Below, piece by piece: positions 18,541-30,700 of a DNA stretch of 64,000 nucleotides (its first letter is position 1; each line of letters opens with the position of its first letter). The translations under genes were made by a program, and so were the position numbers. The stretch is from Gigantopelta aegis (lineage: Eukaryota; Mollusca; Gastropoda; Neomphalida; Peltospiridae), in assembly GCF_016097555.1 (NCBI RefSeq), contig NC_054704.1, positions 92,578,653-92,642,652 on the forward strand, read 5' to 3'. The notes under the pieces were generated by a model, which was given only the letters and a program-made list of their open reading frames with translations, did not search any database and was not told where the DNA came from.

Positions 18541-18772
18541 CCCCTATTGGGCTATTTCTTGTTCCAGCCAATGCACCACAACTGGTATATCAAAGGCTGT
18601 GATATGTGCTATCCTGTCTGTGCATATAAAATATCCCTTGCTACTAATGGAAAAATGTAGCGGGTGTCCTAAGACTGTCAACATTACCAAATGTTTGACA
18701 TCCATCCAATAGCCGATGATTAATAAACCAATGCTCTAGTGGTTTTGTTAAACAAAACAAACTTTAACTTTT
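18541..18772 (+). mobile_element. SINE, degraded 5' end, ...ACAAACTTTAAC tail type
   Basis: The shared body begins around CTATTGGGCTATTTCTTGTT and contains ACTGGTATATCAAAGGCTGT and CATATAAAATATCCCTTGCT. The tail reads CCAATAGCCGATGATTAATA and ends AAACAAAACAAACTTTAAC. The tRNA-like head is missing or too decayed to recognise. Confidence 0.75.
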
Positions 18773-20088
18773 GATGTACAGTCTTGCACCAAAGTCTTAA
18801 ACACTATTTGTCTTCTTTTTTTGCCAATGAATTTGATCCAAAATATTACAGTGACATCAGCTTCTCACTACATGTACTAACAATTTCATCAGTAAGATTG
18901 GCCTCTTCTTTCATTGTATATAAATGCACTGATATTTTAAGAAAGAAAATGTAATTTTTTTTGTTAAAAATGCTTGGTTGGCTAGAAATATTTTGAAGTG
19001 GCTGCCAGGAATGTCCTTTTAAAGAACTATCCTATATTCCAGAAAAATTACTATTGGCCAAAATTAAATTAATACACCACAGTTGAAAAGATGCCCATGA
19101 AATATTTTCACAATGTGAATTATGACAATAGAGAGGTCATGACCTCTGATCAGTGTCTCTCTCCATGACTAACACATCATGCAAAAAGTGCACATTATTC
19201 TTTCAATTTATACTAGCAAAAACTCAAAAATAATTGCAGTTAATTCTTACAAGTTTACGCTGAACATTGAAATTGAAAAACATCCTACTTGTACAGCAAA
19301 CACCAAATGAAGTTACTATTAAGACCACATTTTTATTGTGACCTTAATGAGGAAATCTGTTTTAACACAACTACAAATTAAACGGGCTTAGTACAAGCCT
19401 AGTTGCAGACACCTACTAAAAATACTAATATGGACTACATTCTCACTAACAAAGTTACCAACAATTTCAAGAACTAAAAATGAATATTTCTGTTTTAAAT
19501 GTAAAACCCTAATTAACGTAAGAAAATTTAATAAATTGGTTTCATAGTAAATGTATCTCATACCAAAAAAACAACAAAGATGATTGTATATGTTATGTTT
19601 TGAATGACAAAAATTAAAATATATTTATATATTATTTTTACAGGAATGATAAGCCAGCTATAAAATGATCATTGCTTGCTGGAACTAACTTTTTTGTACT
19701 AACAATACTTTTTGGTATCTTCACTAAATGTTGTCATATAAACTTGTTCATATGCCCAAAGGTTATGTTAATGTATTTAAATCTTGCAGACAACCAGGAT
19801 ATATATATATACAAGACCACTCTAGTAAAACTGACTACTGTATAGATTACAAACTTGCTACAAATTATCAGTGCATAAAGGTACTGTCAAACAAGACACA
19901 AAGGTAATGTAAACCGAGCCTTTTTCTCCTCGTGTGACAATACTTTATGTGTGGTTTTAAGTATTGTTTCAAGTTTAATGTTGGCCAACAGCCAAATACT
20001 AGACAATCAACCATGCATAGTCATGAGGTACACAAACTGTACTCTTTACTTAAACTGTACACTTGGTGATAGTCATACAACGCAGTTA

Positions 20089-20241
20089 CAGTGAAACCCT
20101 CAAAATTGGACTCTTGGTTAACCAGAATTCCCTCCAAATCTAGCATTTTCCATGCTTCCTTTTTAAATAGCAGGACAGAAGAGAACCTCATTAAACTGGA
20201 TACCCCTTCAAACCAGACTTTAGTCCTATGGGTTTTCACTG
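20089..20241. mobile_element. Short pogo-like MITE with TA target duplication
   Basis: Left end CAGTGAAACCCTC and right end GGGTTTTCACTG form imperfect inverted ends starting CAG, each flanked by TA. The internal sequence (CTCTTGGTTAACCAGAATTC) resembles the non-coding edge of pogo/Tigger-type elements. A 134-codon minus-strand ORF crossing it is judged spurious. Confidence 0.55.
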
Positions 20242-21540
20242 TATTTCCACACTGAACATCCTTCTTATAGAGTGGAGTGTCCAGAGTACCTGTTCTAGAT
20301 ATAAAAGTAAACCTGTGACCAAATGACAAACTTCCACAGGACAAGCAGGTTTGGTGGTGCTCTATAAAATGTTGGAGGAGTTCAGATGCACAATTCAGAT
20401 GGGGTAGATGGGGACCACAGACCACAATTAATTACGCTATATGTTTCTATATAGCGTTAGTGGCTGTAACAATTTTATTAATATCAGCAGGCCAATGAAT
20501 TTTTTTAAGTACCTTTGCCTGCTTGAGGGAAACATACCCTGAAAAGGACAACCGCTGTTGTCCAGCCCTTTCTCCAAGGATATTGGTTTAAACAAACACA
20601 ACCACTAAACCTGGCCGGAGTACACCCATTTTGTACAAAAAGCACTACTTTTGCATGGGCCGGAATTACCACAAACAAGTCTTCAATGTCAACAAGTTAC
20701 ACATGTTTACAAACTACATGCTCTACCCTGTCAACTTAGTTGAATAGTTGCCACTTCAAAGCTGTCTGCCATGAAATAATCACAGTCAAACAGCAGACTA
20801 CTTGCGCAGACAAATTTCCAGATTTTGGACAACCAAATGGGAAGATAACTGTGGTCTGAGGCCATGGGTGAAATGGATGCAGGCCTCTGAAAATTGTGAG
20901 GACGATGATTGTAGATTTATTCCAATTGCTCCCAAATGTCCAGTTTTGTGTAATATATTTTTCATTCACACAGTAAACTTAAAAAGATGATTTACATGGT
21001 TATACATGCAAAATAAAATGGGTTACTAGTACCAGAACTGTTTTTTGCATAACCCATAAATGTGACTGGACAAGCTTCATGTTACACGCATTGTGTAATA
21101 CTTTGTGCTTAGAGCATAACAACATAAAAAATCAATACCTAAGCCAAACTAAAAATGTATAAAATGAATACAGTCAAACCTATTCTAGTATCCAACTGTG
21201 CAAAGAGAACACTTTTTGATTCTCCCAAATCATCTAATATAGTACATGTATAAAATAACTTGTATTAAGCAACCACTTGTCTCAAAATGGCATTTTATTA
21301 TACACCCTTTGGTGGCTGTTTAACACAGCTAACTTAATACCAAGACCAACATAAAAATATTTAAAGGTCCACAATCATGGCACATTATTAATACACAGTA
21401 TATAAAAACAAATACATAAAGATTACATTATTAACCATAAAAAACGCTAGAGGGAAAAAACACTGATCCAGTCGATTTGACCCGCATCTGACCTGTGACG
21501 TAGCATCAGATGAATTCCACTCATTCATTAGTAGGTTAGC

Positions 21541-21840
21541 ATGGTGACAGCATGTAATGATTCTTCGGAAAATTACTCATTCTTATCGGACGTTAGTTTG
21601 GACATTTTGGACTTGTCGCATTTGTCTATTTATTCTAATGCTACCTCGTTTGGTGAGAAAGAAGGAGAAAATCCGTTAGGGGTACTTCCCTATCAGTTTG
21701 AACCGTAGTACACCGACGATGATCCATCGAGCCAAATGCAGTCAGCCTATTTGCAGTCCGGAGCCTGGACGTTGCCCAGTGACAAAAACAAAGCTAATGC
21801 CGAGGTGTACATTGTTCATATTTGGCACAAAGATACACCT
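21541..21840 (+). pseudogene. Coding remnant with GVLPYQFEP motif, one nonsense codon
   Basis: From ATG at 21541 the frame reads MVTACNDSSENYSFLSDVSL, then GEKEGENPLGVLPYQFEP, a TAG at 21706-21708, and continues open as YTDDDPSSQMQSAYLQSGAW. The PYQFEP signature resembles the start of invertebrate repeat genes annotated as P2X7-intracellular-domain-like, often associated with THAP domains. The TAG could derive from a Glu codon. This family link is from memory and tentative. The last 100 or so bases recur inverted at 22620-22760. Confidence 0.4.
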
Positions 21841-22619
21841 CAATACGATGCATTTATATATTTAGAAAAAATACTAATTAATATTAACTAATGACTGGAT
21901 AGCATTTAAATAATTAATGTATTGCAATTATTATTAAAAACAACAAATACACGTACATACATTAAATATATTTTTAAAAAACATCATTAAATATATTAAA
22001 CAAGGCGCATTCATCGTCTAATCATTACTTGGTTACAGACATCTATGATTGGTACCGGTTTCGTTTACAAAATATGAAAATAGAAGATTTTATTGTTTGA
22101 AGTTAATTGGTTAACTAAAGGCTTATTTGCAAAAGCAATACATGTCTACAGATTTCGTAGACATCGGTAGCTCGGACAGCATGTGACACAGTCGGCTCAC
22201 TACGAGATCAAGGAATCTAAGTGGTTGTGTGTGTACTGCCAATATGCTATGGTATCTGTGATTATGTAATGTCGTTGTAAAGAGGTGTTTTCAGACATCA
22301 GATGCACGTTTGTTCCTAATTTGCTCTGTCGGTGTTGGTATCGGAAGATGTGAATTCCGTTGTAATGAACAGAATAACACTGATGTACATTTGTTCCCAA
22401 CAATTTTTGGTCAGATGGTGTAAATGTCGCAGTAACGATGGTCGTTGTACCGAGGTCTGACTGTATATGTTAAAACAATAAATGTAGAAAAAATATGTTT
22501 TAGAAAAAATCGCATTAACATTCGATAGGCCTATCTGTTTTTGTTTTCTGGCGATGTTCGGGATATCGTTATGTACAGCCCGAACATGAAAAATGCAATT
22601 TTTGTCTAAAAATATTTTT

Positions 22620-22962
22620 CCTACATTTTTTTTTTTAAAATATATAAATGCATCGTGTTGAAGTGTATCTTTGTGCCAAATATTCGGGCTTTGTTTTTGT
22701 CTCCGGGTGACATTCGGGCTCCAGGCTGCAAATAGGCTGAACAGGGGGGATACAGGCTTGGAACAGACAAGTTCTTTAACAAAAGTTTCGGTACCATCCC
22801 CATCAACCATCTTAGATAATTGTCGTAATCCCCAGGTGTGAAGTGGTCACTGCAAATCGAATCCCATCTGGACGGTCCTTTCCAATATGCACGTGTTCGG
22901 TTTAAGCACTGCTTTCGTGCAAACAATGTCGGTTTGTCTTTCGGAAAAATATGCTAACTTTT
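22620..22962 (-). pseudogene. THAP zinc-finger fragment
   Basis: The minus strand reads HIFPKDKPTLFARKQCLNRT, RAYWKGPSRWDSICSDHFTP, GDYDNYLRWLMGMVPKLLLK and NLSVPSLYPP. The FPKD, W.GPS..S.ICSDHF and L...VPS.YP pattern is the second half of a THAP C2CH DNA-binding module. The first Cys pair (CxxxC) is absent, presumably on a missing exon, and the sequence begins after an AG that could be an acceptor. It continues into GDKNKARIFGTKIHFNTMHL and ends, so it is a fragment. Confidence 0.6.
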
Positions 22963-23400
22963 TTTGCCTTTAACTGCAGCTTTTGTACATCCATACAATG
23001 AACAATGGTTCACCATGTTTCACATTTGAAAGATATCTTCAAAATAATATTCCAAACATACAATTCAATTCAATAGAATAAAATTTTTGCGTTTTAAAAA
23101 TACACGTGTTCCACTTCCATGTAAAATGACCGAAAGGCTGCGAATGTTATGCCAGTTAGCATGTGACTTGACTCTTGGAGTCCAGAGGCTTTTTGGCAAG
23201 CAATGGGAAAAACGCGACTTTTTATTGCGAATATATTAAAAACGGGTAAATTTTTAAAAATTTATTTTATTGATACTTCATATATATTGTAAAAGGTATA
23301 CGTAGATACCAAACAATAGTGAATTACGTTTTTGATAAATGTAGACCTTTAAAACGTAATACCAAGATCAACCTACAAATATTTAAAAATTAATACCAAG

Positions 23401-23580
23401 GCCAACCTAAAAGTATTTTAAAATATCAAGGCCAACCTAAAAGTATTTTAAAATATCAAGGCCAACCTAAAAGTATTTTAAAATATCAAGGCCAACCTAA
23501 AAGTATTTTAAAATATCAAGGCCAACCTAAAAGTATTTTAAAATATCAAGGCCAACCTAAAAGTATTTTAAAATTAATAC
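23401..23580. repeat. 30-bp minisatellite, six copies
   Basis: Six near-identical 30-base units beginning GCCAACCTAAAAGTATTTTA lie between 23401 and 23580. Diverged units occur on each side (about 23335-23400 and 23580-23600). There is no gene overlap. Confidence 0.96.
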
Positions 23581-24064
23581 TCAGGCCAACCTTAAAATTG
23601 GGCAGCTCATTAACTATACTAAAGGAAGAAGAAAACAAGTCGGGGTTAAAAATTAAAACAAGTCAATATTTTGTTTTAAATGAGTTATTGTAAAAAAAAA
23701 AAATTAGTCTCATCTCAATAAAGTCTGATGGTGAGGTTTTGGTGTAGCTCTACATTAATTAATTGTTTTTTTTATGAACTATAATCCCACTTTAGTAAAA
23801 CCTTTAGTCATAGATTAGTTATTATTATTTTTTTAAAATACATAGCTAGACAAGACCTTTAATCCTGTGGATTTTTTTTCTGGGTAACCATATTTTCTAA
23901 TGTATTAAAAAAACAAAGGGAGCCATAGTTTTTAATATCTGTTTTAATTATTTTTTTAAAATGATGGATTTTGTATTGTTATAGGTTTTTTTGCTAGTTT
24001 ATAATAGGTGGGTGCCACCCCCTTTCACATTTTACTGCCTCGCTTTATTAGTTTTGCACCCCAC

Positions 24065-24070
24065 TTTATT
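24065..24070 (-). terminator. Candidate poly(A) signal for transgelin-like gene
   Basis: The minus-strand AATAAA hexamer lies about 370 bases past the stop codon. Another lies at 24044-24049. Choice between them is uncertain. Confidence 0.35.
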
Positions 24071-24194
24071 TTTCCATACCTTATTATATTTTATCACATT
24101 CACCTTCATTTCTACCCACCCTGCTATTTCAAAATGAACAATCTTATTTTAACACTATGAAGGGAGTGGTGGCAATCACATCACCCTTTAATTT

Positions 24195-24480
24195 TCACCC
24201 AACGAGAACACTGTTACAACAAACAATATTAACATTTTCATAGTCTGAAAACTTAAATGTATCAGCCATGAACTAAGTATTATTGTTGAAGACTACACCA
24301 TCAGCCACATGGTTATCAAAATAGTTGGGTGGGTGGGTGTGGGGGTCACACACCCTTTAATTTTAACCCAGTGAGAACACTGCTACAGCAAACAATGTTA
24401 ACATTTTCATATCCTATAAACTTAAATGTATCAGCTGTGAACTAAGTATTATCGTGGGAGTCTACAGCATCGTCCACATG
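24195..24480 (-). repeat. 169-bp tandem duplication spanning the transgelin-like stop codon
   Basis: The block around ACATTTTCATA, AACTTAAATGTATCAGC, GAACTAAGTATTAT and CACATGGTT occurs twice, 169 bases apart. Stops correspond at 24442-24444 and 24273-24275. The downstream copy would encode DNHVADGVVFNNNT against the real DNHVDDAVDSHDNT. Confidence 0.85.
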
Positions 24481-24762
24481 GTTGTCGAGACCATTTTCAT
24501 CCACGTTGTCCTGCTTCGTCTGTGACTCTAGCATCGTCCTCTCCTCCACACTCGTCCTCTCCTCCACGCTTGTCTGACTGGGCAGGATCTGTCGGGGCAG
24601 ACCGTACGGGGTCATCCCAGCTTGAGATGCCACTTTGTTGGTCCCATACTGCAGACCGATCACTCGGTTACCTTCTGCTATCTGCTCCTCGGTGAATTTC
24701 CTCTCCTTCTTGTCAGCAAGTTTGACACCAATTGTTGGACCAGAGTAGCCATTTTTCTTAGC
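24442..24762 (-). CDS. Transgelin-like exon 6 (calponin-like repeat, acidic tail, stop)
   Basis: Acceptor TTAACAG. Encodes AKKNGYSGPTIGVKLADKKE, then the calponin-like repeat with VIGLQYGTNKVASQAGMTPY, and an acidic tail (TSVEERTSVEERTML, then Asp/Asn-rich) ending in TAG. A six-residue tandem duplication is visible in the tail. A diverged copy of the last codons and stop lies 169 bases downstream. Confidence 0.95.
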   Translation of the reverse strand, partial: AKKNGYSGPTIGVKLADKKERKFTEEQIAEGNRVIGLQYGTNKVASQAGMTPYGLPRQILPSQTSVEERTSVEERTMLESQTKQDNVDENGLDNHVDDAVDSHDNT

Positions 24763-27700
24763 CTGTTAAAGCAATATTAGATATGTTAGCAACCTTTTCT
24801 TTCATTTTTATTTGACAAGTTTTGTTACAGATTTTCTTAGCCTATTAAGGCAATATTGGATACATTAATTTTCTTTCATTTTAAAGTTTAAAACTGCACC
24901 TGAGAAAATAAAGTACTGATGACTATTGCAAATAGGGCACTTAATTATACAAAAGTAGGTTATGCAGATTTTGAAACACCTTTGAAATTCAAGGTCGTTT
25001 TTGAAGTGTTTGAATATTTTGTTTAAATGCTTGAACTTTACATAAATCTCCTTGAATTTAGAAGTGCATGTATCTTTTTTTTTCTTCTTTTCAAAGTGAT
25101 TGATTTTGTAGATTTTTGGTCATATTTATAAGATGCAAAATCTTACCAGTGATCCTAAAGCATGAATGGCATTCACAACCTGCAATAAACAATTCAAGAA
25201 ACATGTCACCGAGATTGTAAAAAGTGTATCAAACTGTTTACATTGAAATGAAATCAATAAGAAATGGAAAGGTATATGTCCACTTAATGTCTGAAGAGTG
25301 TTAATCACAAAGTATCTGGTATCAAAACATTGTAACTGTAACAATTTTTACCGAACTGTAAAAGGTCTCCTTACTTGTTTTTTAAAACACCAATATGAAC
25401 GTGAACATGTTCACATATTAAAATGTCAAAGATGTCGGAGTCTTGGTTTATTTCCTGCATGTCCTAGTTAAAATGTATCACCCACCTAAAAAAAATAGTC
25501 AGTATTTGGATTGGACAACCTTAAGGCAACCAGGGCCAAAATTATGAAAGTCACATCACTCAGTATATAAGCTGTATCTTCATTTATACATTGAGTATAT
25601 CAAAGAAGAGATACATATTTTGATCATAAGAACTGTCATATATAACAATGTTATTAACTCAGTATATCAAAGAAGAGAAGCATATTTTTATCACATAAAC
25701 TGTACATCATATAAAATGATATACAGTAACAGTGTTATTAACTCACCGAGTACATCATATGATCTGTGATATAACAGTGTTATTAACTCACCGAGTACAT
25801 CATATGAACTGTGATATAACAGTGTTATTAACTCACCAAGTACATCATATGAACTGTGATATAAGTGTTATTAACTCACCGAGTACATCAAATGAACTGT
25901 GATATAACAGTGTTATTAACTCACCGATTACATCATATGAACTGTGATATAACAGTGTTATTAACTCACCGATTACATCATATGAACTGTGATATAACAG
26001 TGTTATTAACTCACCGAGTACATGGATTTGGCCTCGTACAGATCAAGAGTTTGGAATATGTCAACTTTGTTCATGTTGTAGTTCAGACATGCATTGATGA
26101 ACAATTCAATATTTTCCATCTTAAAAAAAGAAAAATATATATACATGTATTTATATATATTATCATGTTGTATGCATAATACTGCAAAAACCTGGATGAC
26201 CAGAAACATGTCAGGTGTACGAAAATTAATATTCTAAATAATAAAATGTAAGTACTTTTAATTTAAATTATCAAAAACATCTTTAATAGTGAAAACTAGG
26301 TCGTAGTGTTTAAAAACTAGAGTCTGTCACTTTAATACATGTACCTGTTTAAATGTTGTCTTCTGTTTGTGATACCTTTTTATTGCTCCAGGATTAATTT
26401 TGTTCATCAACCTGTAAAAAACACACATGAATTGTCAAAAATATTTACAAACCTGCTAAGTATCTGATACAAATTAGTTACATAACCTTAGCAAAAGTCA
26501 CGTTCTAGTGCGAGTAGGCTAATTATTAAATTAATTGTTAAATGGAGAGTAAACTCAAACATGAGCCTTATGTGTTGGAAAGATGCATACCTGGACTACC
26601 AACACATACTGACACTTTAAGAAATGAAAAACATTAAATTTTAGAGTTAATAAAAAAACATGATTATTCCTGCTAACTGGGGGCAGTCACTTTGTTTTGT
26701 TTTTGTGAGGTCCGGTACTATAGCTTGGGGTTAAGTGACGTCAGCTCTGACCAACTCCTGTATGCACAGTGTAAACAAACGCTCTAATTTACAACAAAGT
26801 GCTTCGCTTTCATCAACCTGACTTGTAAAACAACATAAATGACTTGATAGTATAATAAACTATTTAACTAAATATATTTCAATTTGCATTAATAGAACGA
26901 AATGGAGGTTATCCCACAATCTTATTTAGAATGCAGCACATAAAACAAATCAATGAGATTACGTCACTTGGCGGTCTTAACTGCCTGCCATGTCATGTAA
27001 ATATTTCATCACCTCAAGTAATTAAGTTTCTCATACTGAAGTCTGTCTAACTTGTTTTATTTACACAAGGCAGGTCATTTGTTATGCACTATTCTGTGGG
27101 CAAGATGTCGCCCAATGGTAAAGCGCTCTCTAGGATCGATCCCTGTCGTTATCCCCATTGAGCTAGCTCAGTGGAGAGAGCACTTGCCGGAGGTGCTTGC
27201 ATCAAAGGATCAAACACCTTCAGTGGTCCCATTTTCTCACTAGGTTTTATCCCTCCCAACCAGTGCCCAACGACTGTAACTAAAGGTCGTGGTATGTAGT
27301 GTCATATCTGTGAGAAAGTGCACATAAAGGATCCATTGCTGCTAATTGAAAAATGTTGCAGATTTCCCCTCAAGACTGTATGTCAGAATTACCAAATTGT
27401 TTAACATCCAATAGCTGATGATTAATAAATCAATATGCTCTAGTGGTGTTGTAAAATAAAATAAACTTTAACTTTAACATTAGCCAGAAAAGTGTGTAAA
27501 GGTAAATTGTATTAAAACTTCACTATATTCACTGAAAAATGAGAATTAAGTTTGAATTAACAGAAGCAGAACTGGGCGAGTCAATTACTCTCCAACAAGA
27601 GTCGGCAATGAAGTATGAATATAGCTTTACAGAGAGAAATGATCCCGGATGTACTTACTCACAGAGAGCTGTTCCATCCTTGAGGACCTCCGCCACGTCG

Positions 27701-30700
27701 TATTCATCCTGAATCTTGCCTCGACTTGGCGTCAGACTGAGTCCGGTGACCTCCTCTATCCACCCTACGGCTTCCCTGGCACGGTCAAGGTTAAACTTCT
27801 CTTTTGTCTGTAGACACATTTACATGTATCAAAAAATAATAATAATAAAAAATACAAATAAAATAAAAGAGTGTTCATTTGATGACACTTGTTTAATCAG
27901 TGGCTACCAGATTTCAAATGTGCATAATAATAACAACACTGTATTAAAATATAAACAAAACCTGGGCTCATTTTTATGAATCGATCTTCGCGCTAAGATC
28001 ACTTTATATGTATGACTACCGTATGCAGTTAAGGTGATCTTAGTCCTGAGATCACTACGTAAAATGGGGCTCTGGTTACATAAACACCTTATCAACAAGT
28101 GATCTTTATATGCATTTTCCCAAAGACAGAACACCACATACCATCATTTTTAATATGTCAGTCATGGAAAATTAGTTGAAACAGGAAAAAAACAATACAG
28201 GTATATTCATTAAAGAGGATTGATAATGTAGTCAAAACAGGCTCCTCAGTACACAAATGTACTTTATTCTAATGAAGTGGTCCATATATAAAATTATTAA
28301 TCACTGGCTTACACAGTTGGGATTTCTCCAATCCTGTATGACTGTTTTTCTTGGTACCTGTATCTTAGTTGGTATCAGCACAGTGTTTTATGGATATCTG
28401 CTGATCTCTTACTTGGACACATAAACCTGTCACTTGTTATTGATGATTTTGGGTGATTACATTGATTGTTACCTGATCAATAAAAGCGACTAAACGAACT
28501 GCTGTTTTTGTCTGTCACAGTATTTTTGTAACAGATAATTGCTGTGCCGCAGCATCAGTTAACTGGTAAAATCTCTTTTGGGACATGAAATGACTATCTG
28601 AATGACTGCTATCATGTTAGGTTTTTATCACTTTTATAACCTATAGGCACACAATGACCACAAGAATCAGCTGGGAATACAGTTATACTCCACGACAATA
28701 CAACATGCATATTGTTTGTTTGTTTTGTTTAATGATACCACTAGAGCATATTGATTAATGAATCATCATAAAATCATAATAAATAATTTTCAATTAACTT
28801 TATAATGATAATTTTTACATGTATATACCACAGTGATGGAAAAAAAATTGTTTTTTATATATGGAATTGAAAAGAACAGACAAAACATAACAGCAGTTTT
28901 ATAAAAGGGATGTTTCAGAAACATGTGGTATGGAAAGAAATTAAAAATCAGGCTTGTCTACACACACACACAGCAAATTTTCTTCTTTTTTTCAATATAT
29001 TTTTCAGGGGAGCATGACTCGACACACCCACCCCCCTCACCCACCCCCAAACTTTACTTGCCAGTCTATACCTCATCTTGCTAAAACCCTTTAGACAAAC
29101 CAGCAATTAAATAATTTGTAAAACTATTCATAAAATATACTTTAGGCAAGCAGTCTCCCACTGAGCTATATCCACCCCTTTAGATATACACAAATGTAGC
29201 ATAAATCCAGGTCTACATGTTCAAACATGAAAAACAGCACAGTGCACTCCCAGTATATTTAGAATATATACACCCCATTTACCCCAAAGATTGTACTGAA
29301 ACTACCAAGTACAACAACCACAGGAACCCCCCCCCCCCCCCCATAATGCCCCTCCGCTAATCCACCCCAAACAAATACACAGCAGACCCACCAGGTATTA
29401 AAAATAAGGGCTAGACTCTACTTAGACACATATATGCAAAACTGCCAAATAGGAGTGTGTTTTTAATTGTTCAAAAGTGAGCTAATATGGCAGATTTTAA
29501 AAATAATTTTCCCATGAGCATCAGCCAAGCCAGGGGTGGGATGTAGCCCAGTGGTAATGCACTCGACTGATGCACGATCAGTCTAGGATCCATCCCCATT
29601 GGTGGACCCATTGGGCTATTTCTTATTTCAACTAGTATATCAAAGGCTGTGGTATGTGCTATCCTGTGGCATGGCATAAATAAAAGATCCCTTGATACTA
29701 ACGTCGAATCACAAAATGTTTGACATCCAACAGCCAGTGCTCTGGTGGTGTCATTAAAGAAAAGAATCTTTTATTAACTCTTCAACCAAGCCTAACACTG
29801 TCTGGTTATGCCATGTAAATTAAGATACCCGTATACATGTATCACTTCTTCATTACACTGAAATGATATCAGGCGTGACAAGCGTTGTACAATATTTGCC
29901 AGTCAAACGGATTCCTTTAACAGTGGATCCTGTATGTAGTCACCCGGATATTTAATCTGGTATGTAATCAGATTCAGTTTATTTTCTCAAAATGCATTGA
30001 AATCTAAACAACCAGCAACCGGATGTTAAGTTACCTTAAACCATTGACTAAAAGAAATGTTTTCAAAACAAGTTACATACTAAAGGTGCTGTCTCGATGT
30101 TGCGTAATGGTGCCTTTCTGCCAAAATTATGTCTTAACTTTAGATTTGAAATGTAAACATTATATACCTTCAACTAAATGTCCATAAAATTAATTCATTT
30201 CAACCTATTTTTGTGCTTATATCCAATTAAGCACACTGTCAGGACTGTGGGTTAGTTGTTAGTAGTTAGTGAGAAAGAAGAGGGAGTAGGTTAAAACTCA
30301 CACTGGGTGGGAGCCGGTACCTGGTTGCGAACCCATTAACTACCAGCCTTATGTTTGATGGTTTAACCATGACACCACTGCATGCTGTTCATAAAAAAAT
30401 TACAATAAAATAATTTAATTTACTTGTGGAATAAAACTATTTTTACTGGAGAATCTTTAGAGGAAACCAATGGAATTGTGTTCATTCAGTTTAGTCAATT
30501 ACTCTGTAATGTTTTTGACTAACTGCAGTCATAATGCAATTGGAATAGATGCTCTGAAAAGAAGCCACATAGTTTCAAGAGGTGCAGTACACGTACAGAA
30601 CATCTAGTGCAGACGAGTCTTTAAATCTGATATCATAACCACTAGTCCACTTACACCAGTCCAGTACTTTTCACAAGCAGGGCAGCACATACCATCATTA

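Larger units (their letters stand above)
17930..24180. other. Intergenic region between CACHD1 and transgelin
   Basis: No intact gene is visible. It contains a SINE (18541-18772), a pogo-like MITE (20089-20241), coding remnants of a THAP-related element (21541-22962), a 30-bp minisatellite (23401-23580) and otherwise AT-rich sequence in which I see nothing (18780-20080, 20450-21470, 21900-22600). ORFs of 60-134 codons here show no family motifs. Confidence 0.6.

Noticed and set aside
20021..20425. 134-codon minus-strand ORF
   Set aside because: Crosses a short MITE with TA duplication, no domain motif, no splice context.
22316..22810. 164-codon minus-strand ORF
   Set aside because: Out of frame with the THAP fragment, which has the recognisable motif.
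25735..26014. CRISPR-like array
   Set aside because: Head-to-tail units without unique spacers, in a eukaryotic intron.
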